From CBIFVZ01 sp966185765 (GTDB lineage: Bacteria; Pseudomonadota; Gammaproteobacteria; Enterobacterales; Enterobacteriaceae), in contig CBIFVZ010000100.1 of the NCBI GenBank assembly GCA_966185765.1, positions 1 through 11,093 of the forward strand: a stretch of 11,093 nt of DNA, read 5' to 3'. The translations under genes were made by a program, and so were the position numbers. The notes under the pieces were generated by a model, which made no database searches, was not told the origin of the DNA, and was given only the letters and a program-made list of their open reading frames with translations. Positions 6,996 to 11,093 of this stretch are shown piece after piece; positions within the stretch are counted from its first letter, which is position 1, and every line of letters begins with the position of its first letter.

Positions 6996-7490
6996 ATGTC
7001 TTCACCTTCTCCTCGCCGTTCTGGCTTTGCTCGACTACTCGATCGTGCTATGCGCTTACTGGCGATGCGCGACCACGGCGAGCAGGAATTACGACGTAAA
7101 CTTGCGACAACACTGGGTAATGGCACAGACGAGCGTGATGCCACGCTGGATGATCTTGAACGCGTGATGGCGCAATGCCTGGAACATCACTGGATTGATG
7201 ATGGGCACTTTGCTCAGCGCTATCTGGCTGGGCGCAGTCGTAAGGGCTATGGCCCACAGCGTATTCGCCAGGAGTTACAGCAAAAAGGCGTTTCACGGGA
7301 ATACATTGATGCTGCTTTAGCTGCAAGCGAAACAGACTGGGAGGCCCAGGCCCAGGAGATAGCAGAGAAAAAATTTGGTTCTCCCCTGCCAGAGGGCTTC
7401 CCGGAGAAGGCGAAAGTGCAGCGTTTTTTACTGTATCGCGGCTTCTGTATGGAAGATATCCAGTCTATTTACCGAAATTTTAACGTTTAG
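6996..7490 (+). CDS. recX: RecA regulatory protein RecX
   Basis: RecX binds in the groove of RecA filaments, caps their growth and inhibits RecA ATPase and coprotease activity. The 164-residue product (E. coli 166) is all-helical and basic, with family features ARLLDRAMRLLAMRDHGEQELRR near the N-terminus, SRKGYGPQRIRQELQQKG at about 81-98, and RFLLYRGF at 143-150 close to the C-terminus. The middle (about residues 40-50) is the least like E. coli. The ribosome binding site is poor (only GGA at 6985-6987), consistent with low expression. No promoter is obvious in the 75 bases after recA, so it is probably expressed by readthrough of the recA terminator and is therefore SOS-induced. The 136-base gap to alaS has no clear recX terminator. 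Confidence 0.95.
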   Translation: MSSPSPRRSGFARLLDRAMRLLAMRDHGEQELRRKLATTLGNGTDERDATLDDLERVMAQCLEHHWIDDGHFAQRYLAGRSRKGYGPQRIRQELQQKGVSREYIDAALAASETDWEAQAQEIAEKKFGSPLPEGFPEKAKVQRFLLYRGFCMEDIQSIYRNFNV

Positions 7491-7541
7491 CACACCAGGG
7501 GTTTTACTTCGCCTGCCAGAAAACATATCTTATCACCCACT

Positions 7542-7594
7542 TTTACGCACAAACCGGTCGGGTAGAGTATAGGCGTTTACGCGGCCAGGTCTAC
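7542..7594 (+). promoter_or_regulatory. Putative alaS promoter and AlaRS autorepression operator
   Basis: A possible -10 TAGAGT (7563-7568) with a loose -35 TTTACG (7542-7547, 15 bases away) would start transcription near 7575. Centred on that point is a perfect inverted repeat GCGT-TT-ACGC (7573-7582), flanked by a second pair, GTAGA (7562-7566) and TCTAC (7590-7594). E. coli alanyl-tRNA synthetase is known to repress its own gene by binding a palindrome that flanks the transcription start, and this arrangement fits. The inverted repeats are seen directly; the promoter assignment and function are inferred. Confidence 0.45.
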
Positions 7595-7626
7595 AACGAT
7601 TAGATAAGCTTTCTTTCAGGAAATTT

Positions 7627-10254
7627 ATGAGCAAGAGCACCGCTGAGATCCGTCAGGCGTTTATCGATTTTTTTCACAGTAAAGGACACCAGATCGTTGC
7701 CAGCAGCTCTCTGGTTCCCGGTAATGACCCGACTCTGTTGTTTACTAACGCAGGGATGAACCAGTTCAAGGATGTCTTCCTTGGGCTCGACAAGCGGAAC
7801 TATTCTCGCGCAACTACCGCACAGCGCTGCGTGCGCGCAGGCGGTAAGCACAACGACCTCGAAAATGTGGGGTATACCGCTCGCCATCACACCTTCTTCG
7901 AAATGCTGGGCAACTTTAGCTTTGGCGATTACTTCAAGCACGATGCTATTAATTTTGCCTGGGAACTGCTAACGAGTGAAAAGTGGTTCAACCTGCCTAA
8001 AGACCGTCTGTGGGTCACGGTTTACGAGACCGACGACGAAGCCTACGAAATTTGGGAAAAAGAAGTCGGGGTGCCACGCGAGCGCATTATTCGCATCGGT
8101 GATAATAAAGGCGCAGCTTACGCATCTGACAACTTCTGGCAAATGGGCGATACCGGTCCATGCGGACCTTGCACCGAAATATTCTTCGATCATGGCGACC
8201 ACATCTGGGGTGGACCACCGGGAAGCCCGGAAGAAGACGGTGACCGCTATATCGAAATCTGGAACATTGTGTTCATGCAGTTCAACCGTCAGGCTGACGG
8301 TACGATGGAGCCGTTGCCTAAGCCATCTGTAGATACTGGTATGGGCCTTGAGCGCATCGCGGCTGTCTTGCAGCATGTGAATTCCAACTACGATATCGAT
8401 TTGTTCCGTACGCTGATTGACGCTGTGGCAAAAGTGACCGGCGCCGCTGATCTGTCTAATAAATCGCTTCGTGTTATCGCCGACCATATCCGTTCATGCG
8501 CCTTCCTGGTTGCCGATGGCGTAACGCCGTCTAACGAAGGCCGTGGCTACGTACTGCGTCGTATCATTCGTCGTGCGGTGCGTCATGGGAACATGTTGGG
8601 TGCGAAAGACGCCTTTTTCTACAAGCTGGTTGCACCGCTGATTTCCGTCATGGGTAGCGCGGGTGAAGACCTTGCGCGTCAACAGAGCCTGGTAGAGCAG
8701 GTGCTGAAAACGGAAGAAGAACAGTTTGCCCGTACGCTGGAACGTGGTCTCGCGTTGCTTGATGAAGAATTGTCTCAGCTGAAAGGGGATACCCTGGACG
8801 GCGAAACGGTATTCCGCCTGTATGACACTTATGGTTTCCCGGTTGACCTGACGGCTGACGTTTGCCGCGAGCGCGGGCTTAAGATTGATGAAGCTGGTTT
8901 TGAAGCCGCAATGGAAGCGCAGCGCCGCCGCGCCCGTGAATCCAGCGGTTTTGGCGCAGATTATAACAGCATGATCCGCGTTGACAGCGCGTCAGAGTTT
9001 AAAGGCTACGACAGTCTGGTACTGACTGGCAAAGTCACTGGCCTGTTTGTGGACGGCAAAGCCGTTGAGCAGGTTACTGCGGGGCAGGAAGCTGTTGTGG
9101 TGCTTAACGAAACGCCTTTCTATGCAGAATCCGGTGGCCAGGTTGGGGACAAAGGTGTTCTGACCGGTACGGGCTTTAGCTTCCAGGTGCAGGACACACA
9201 GAAATACGGCCAGGCCATTGGTCATATTGGCAAGCTGACATCTGGCGTGTTGAAAATTAATGATGGCGTTCAGGCTGATGTTGATGAGGCGCGTCGTGCA
9301 CGCATCCGCCTGAATCACTCTGCGACCCACCTGTTGCATGCTGCGCTGCGTCAGGTATTGGGTACGCATGTGGCCCAGAAAGGTTCGCTGGTCAATGATA
9401 AAGGCCTGCGCTTTGACTTCTCGCATTTTGAAGCGATGAAGCCAGATGAGATTCGTGCGGTTGAAGATATTGTTAACGCACAGATTCGCCGTAACCTGCC
9501 TGTTGAGACTCACGTTATGGATCTTGAGGCTGCGAAGGCGAAAGGCGCAATGGCGCTGTTTGGTGAGAAATATGATGAGCGCGTGCGCGTGCTGAGCATG
9601 GGGGATTTCTCAACCGAGTTGTGTGGTGGTACACACGCCAGTCGCACCGGTGATATTGGTCTGTTCCGTATTGTTGCAGAATCCGGTACGGCAGCGGGTG
9701 TACGTCGTATTGAAGCGGTGACAGGTGAAGGTGCTATCGCCTCTTTACATGCTCAAAGCGATCGCTTGCATGAGATTTCACAGTTGCTGAAAAGCGACAG
9801 CAACAGCCTGAGCGAGAAAGTTCGTGCTGTGCTGGAACGCTCCCGCCAGCTTGAAAAAGAGTTGCTGCAGCTTAGAGAGCAGCAGGCGGTTCAGGAGAGC
9901 GCCAATCTCTCCAGCAAAGCCATCGACATTAAGGGCGTAAAAGTCCTTGTCAGTGAGCTGAGCGACGTTGAACCGAAGATGCTGCGCACGATGGTTGATG
10001 ACCTTAAAAACCAGCTTGGTTCGACGGTCATTGTTCTTGCGACAGTGTCTGGTGATAAGGTTTCTCTGATTTCTGGGGTCTCCAAAGACCTGGTCGATCG
10101 CGTCAAAGCAGGCGATTTGATTGGGATGGTGGCACAGCAGGTCGGGGGTAAAGGTGGCGGTCGCCCGGATATGGCTCAGGCCGGTGGTACCGATGCGAAA
10201 GCGCTACCGGGTGCTCTGTCCAGCGTTGAAAGCTGGGTTGCGTCCAGACTGTAG
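7627..10254 (+). CDS. alaS: Alanyl-tRNA synthetase
   Basis: AlaRS, a class II synthetase, charges tRNA-Ala and edits mischarged Ser and Gly in the cytoplasm. The protein is 875 residues (E. coli 876). The N-terminal catalytic domain includes class II motif 2 around RCVRAGGKHNDLENVG (67-82) and motif 3 DTGMGLERIAAV (236-247). Asn303 and Asp400, which read the G3:U70 pair of tRNA-Ala, are present. The editing domain keeps the zinc-site ligands His564 and His568 (HSATHLLH) and Cys666 and His670 (CGGTH). A coiled-coil segment (about 715-760) leads into the C-Ala oligomerisation domain, ending with GGKGGGRPDMAQAGG (840-854). The ATG at 7627 is preceded by AGGAA (7618-7622). It lies between recX and csrA, with its own presumed promoter and a terminator after it. 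Confidence 0.99.
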   Translation: MSKSTAEIRQAFIDFFHSKGHQIVASSSLVPGNDPTLLFTNAGMNQFKDVFLGLDKRNYSRATTAQRCVRAGGKHNDLENVGYTARHHTFFEMLGNFSFGDYFKHDAINFAWELLTSEKWFNLPKDRLWVTVYETDDEAYEIWEKEVGVPRERIIRIGDNKGAAYASDNFWQMGDTGPCGPCTEIFFDHGDHIWGGPPGSPEEDGDRYIEIWNIVFMQFNRQADGTMEPLPKPSVDTGMGLERIAAVLQHVNSNYDIDLFRTLIDAVAKVTGAADLSNKSLRVIADHIRSCAFLVADGVTPSNEGRGYVLRRIIRRAVRHGNMLGAKDAFFYKLVAPLISVMGSAGEDLARQQSLVEQVLKTEEEQFARTLERGLALLDEELSQLKGDTLDGETVFRLYDTYGFPVDLTADVCRERGLKIDEAGFEAAMEAQRRRARESSGFGADYNSMIRVDSASEFKGYDSLVLTGKVTGLFVDGKAVEQVTAGQEAVVVLNETPFYAESGGQVGDKGVLTGTGFSFQVQDTQKYGQAIGHIGKLTSGVLKINDGVQADVDEARRARIRLNHSATHLLHAALRQVLGTHVAQKGSLVNDKGLRFDFSHFEAMKPDEIRAVEDIVNAQIRRNLPVETHVMDLEAAKAKGAMALFGEKYDERVRVLSMGDFSTELCGGTHASRTGDIGLFRIVAESGTAAGVRRIEAVTGEGAIASLHAQSDRLHEISQLLKSDSNSLSEKVRAVLERSRQLEKELLQLREQQAVQESANLSSKAIDIKGVKVLVSELSDVEPKMLRTMVDDLKNQLGSTVIVLATVSGDKVSLISGVSKDLVDRVKAGDLIGMVAQQVGGKGGGRPDMAQAGGTDAKALPGALSSVESWVASRL

Positions 10255-10270
10255 CAAAATATAAATCTTG

Positions 10271-10306
10271 AAAGCGTCATAACTTCAATTTGGTTATGGC
10301 GCTTTT
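10271..10306 (+). terminator. alaS Rho-independent terminator
   Basis: Sixteen bases after the alaS stop, AAAGCGTCATAAC (10271-10283) pairs with GTTATGGCGCTTT (10293-10305) through 13 pairs including one G-T, around a nine-base loop. The T run is short (TTTT). The left arm begins with A residues opposite the T run, as is common for intrinsic terminators. Confidence 0.78.
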
Positions 10307-10334
10307 GCATCAAATGATCAAAGTCAGGTTGAAG

Positions 10335-10364
10335 TTGTTCATATCGGCTAAACTTAGGTATAAA
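10335..10364 (+). promoter_or_regulatory. Candidate csrA promoter
   Basis: TTGTTC (10335-10340) and TATAAA (10359-10364) are 18 bases apart and could form a sigma-70 promoter with a leader of about 115 bases. A second candidate closer to the gene is TTACCG (10413-10418) with GATAAT (10435-10440), 16 bases apart. In E. coli csrA is transcribed from several promoters including a sigma-S-dependent one, so multiple starts are plausible. The assignments rest on hexamer matches only. Confidence 0.4.
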
Positions 10365-10432
10365 TGAGTACAGTGCGATGAAGACAGGTGCCTCACGGCA
10401 TTTGTTATCACTTACCGTTTCACGTTATATGA

Positions 10433-10481
10433 TGGATAATGCCGGGATACAGAGACCCGACTCTTTCAATCTTTCAAGGAG
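10433..10481 (+). promoter_or_regulatory. csrA leader with CsrA-binding GGA motifs
   Basis: Three GGA motifs lie in the leader: 10433-10435, 10445-10447 and 10478-10480. The middle one is at the base of a small CGGG/CCCG hairpin (10443-10446 with 10456-10459), and the last is inside the Shine-Dalgarno AAGGAG (10476-10481), seven bases before the ATG. CsrA is known to repress its own translation in E. coli by binding leader GGA sites including the one over the Shine-Dalgarno; the same control is inferred here. Confidence 0.6.
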
Positions 10482-10487
10482 CAAAGA

Positions 10488-10673
10488 ATGCTGATTCTGA
10501 CTCGTCGAGTTGGTGAAACCCTCATGATTGGGGATGAAGTCACCGTGACAGTGCTAGGGGTGAAGGGCAACCAGGTTCGTATTGGTGTGAACGCCCCGAA
10601 AGAAGTTTCTGTACACCGTGAAGAGATCTACCAGCGCATTCAGGCTGAGAAGTCTCAGCAGACCAGTTACTAA
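10488..10673 (+). CDS. csrA: Carbon storage regulator CsrA
   Basis: CsrA is a dimeric RNA-binding protein that binds GGA-containing hairpins in mRNA leaders and controls glycogen, glycolysis, motility and biofilm genes post-transcriptionally; the CsrB and CsrC RNAs titrate it. The 61-residue product appears identical to E. coli CsrA as I recall it except for Thr at residue 59 where E. coli has Ser. RNA-contact regions LTRRVG (4-9, strand 1) and VHREEIY (42-48, including Arg44) are intact. The start has a strong Shine-Dalgarno, AAGGAG, at 10476-10481. It sits between alaS and a tRNA-Ser gene, as in E. coli, and appears monocistronic with a hairpin terminator downstream. Confidence 0.99.
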   Translation: MLILTRRVGETLMIGDEVTVTVLGVKGNQVRIGVNAPKEVSVHREEIYQRIQAEKSQQTSY

Positions 10674-10680
10674 GGTTTGT

Positions 10681-10726
10681 GCGCCTCGCTAAACAGAGCG
10701 GGGCGCAGCCCTTGTTTGTCTTTTTT
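10681..10726 (+). terminator. csrA terminator
   Basis: Seven bases after the csrA stop, GCGCCTCGCT (10681-10690) pairs with AGCGGGGCGC (10697-10706) around AAACAG, a ten-pair stem with one T-G pair. A T-rich tail follows (10712-10726, ending in six T), starting a few bases after the stem, so termination may be spread over the tail. Confidence 0.75.
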
Positions 10727-10862
10727 CCCTACCGTTTCGCTTTCTTCCATTTTCTTCTTTTTCTCTTCTCTGTGGTTTCTGGTGCCATCGGTGGCCTGTG
10801 GCGGTCATTAATTCTGCGTGAAATCGAACGTTGAGGGTATTACGCGTATCCTTCCGGGCAGC

Positions 10863-10881
10863 GTTTTATCGTTGATAAAAC
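10863..10881. repeat. Short perfect palindrome upstream of the tRNA promoter
   Basis: GTTTTATC (10863-10870) and GATAAAAC (10874-10881) are perfect inverted repeats separated by GTT. There is no T run after it on either strand long enough to make it a convincing terminator. It overlaps the first copy of the tandem repeat that follows. Confidence 0.6.
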
Positions 10882-10910
10882 AAGCGGTTTGTTGATAAAG
10901 CAAGCCAATT
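10871..10910 (+). repeat. 20-bp tandem repeat, possible Fis-binding pair
   Basis: The 15-mers GTTGATAAAACAAGC (10871-10885) and GTTGATAAAGCAAGC (10891-10905) differ at one base and start exactly 20 bases apart, two helical turns. Both have G at position 1, A at 5, A at 8, C at 11, A at 12 and C at 15, fitting the degenerate Fis consensus (G-N2-Y-R-N2-W-N2-Y-R-N2-C) at all defined positions but position 4. Their centres would be about 109 and 89 bases upstream of the tRNA transcription start, where Fis activates stable RNA promoters. The repeat is seen; Fis binding is inferred. Confidence 0.5.
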
Positions 10911-10952
10911 GAGCGTGAAGTGTGCAATCGATTCATAGTTGGGAAAAATTGT

Positions 10953-10980
10953 TTGACTTATAAGTACCAGAAAGTAATAT
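10953..10980 (+). promoter_or_regulatory. Promoter of the serV tRNA operon
   Basis: TTGACT (10953-10958) and TAATAT (10975-10980) are 16 bases apart, and a GC-rich discriminator GTGCGCC (10981-10987) follows, the hallmark of stringently controlled stable RNA promoters. Transcription would start near 10987, giving a leader of about 53 bases. The leader holds two small hairpins: CATCG/CGATG (10987-11002), and CTCTTCGA (11012-11019) with TCGAAAGAG (11025-11033), the latter with one bulged A. Confidence 0.85.
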
Positions 10981-11039
10981 GTGCGCCATCGCAGCGACGA
11001 TGAGCAAGTAGCTCTTCGAAGCACTCGAAAGAGGCGCGA

Positions 11040-11093
11040 GGTGAGGTGGCCGAGAGGCTGAAGGCGCTCCCCTGCTAAGGGAGTATGCGGTCA
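11040..11093 (+). tRNA. serV: tRNA-Ser(GCT), 3'-truncated by the window end
   Basis: The sequence starts with the acceptor strand GGTGAGG (11040-11046), followed by the D-arm (TGGCCGAGAGGCTGAAGGC) and an anticodon arm in which CTCCC (11067-11071) pairs with GGGAG (11079-11083) around CTGCTAA, giving anticodon GCT for serine AGC/AGU codons. The start of the long class II variable arm is visible before the window ends; about 40 bases of a roughly 93-base gene are missing. In E. coli this gene, in the same place after csrA, heads an operon with tRNA-Arg genes. Confidence 0.97.

Larger units (their letters stand above)
10727..10952. other. Non-coding csrA-tRNA spacer
   Basis: This is the main part of the 366 bases between csrA and the tRNA gene. 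It starts with a pyrimidine-rich stretch (10727-10775, mostly T and C on the plus strand). It then has a featureless part (about 10776-10860), followed by a small palindrome and a tandem repeat listed separately, and an AT-rich stretch before the tRNA promoter. I find no reading frame with a ribosome binding site in it. Confidence 0.6.

Noticed and set aside
8992..9513. Minus-strand open frame (173 codons) opposite alaS, and a similar one at 7969-8487
   Set aside because: Antisense shadows of alaS codon bias; no recognisable domains or ribosome binding sites.
10863..10881. Palindrome considered as a second csrA terminator
   Set aside because: It is about 190 bases from the csrA stop, the stem is AT-rich, and no T run follows.
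1..11093. Mobile elements, CRISPR arrays, defence or toxin-antitoxin genes
   Set aside because: None seen: every sizeable open frame with family signatures is a conserved enteric housekeeping gene, and the gaps contain no long terminal inverted repeats or regularly spaced repeat arrays.

Overview
This window is a core-chromosome segment of an enteric gammaproteobacterium of the order Enterobacterales. The evidence is near-residue-for-residue agreement of RpoS, MutS, RecA, AlaRS and CsrA with the Escherichia coli proteins as I remember them (CsrA appears to differ at one position), plus an E. coli-like recA promoter and operator and a tRNA-Ser(GCT) gene just downstream of csrA. Base composition and codon use look uniform. 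I see no insertion sequence, phage gene, CRISPR array or toxin-antitoxin pair. The exact genus cannot be settled by eye.

Layout from left to right: the stress sigma factor gene rpoS (first four codons missing) ends at a strong hairpin terminator facing the convergent mismatch-repair gene mutS on the minus strand. A 370-base divergent region without genes separates mutS from mltB, a lipoprotein lytic transglycosylase. Then, all on the plus strand, come pncC (NMN amidohydrolase), recA with a textbook LexA box, recX after the recA terminator, alaS (alanyl-tRNA synthetase), csrA (global RNA-binding regulator), and the start of a serV-type tRNA-Ser gene cut by the window end.

Functionally the window combines DNA repair and SOS genes (mutS, recA, recX), global stress and carbon regulators (rpoS, csrA), translation genes (alaS, tRNA-Ser), cell-wall turnover (mltB) and NAD recycling (pncC). 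RecX limits RecA filaments and is reached by readthrough of the recA terminator. The alaS leader has nested inverted repeats that suit AlaRS autorepression. The csrA leader has GGA motifs, one in the ribosome binding site, that suit CsrA autoregulation.

The main points of interest are in the non-coding parts. The rpoS-mutS and mutS-mltB junctions are very compact compared with E. coli, where both spots carry additional genes. The mutS-mltB spacer contains three successive small stem-loops. Upstream of the serV promoter there is a 20-bp-period tandem repeat resembling paired Fis sites. I found no convincing undescribed protein system here; the genes are conserved housekeeping genes.
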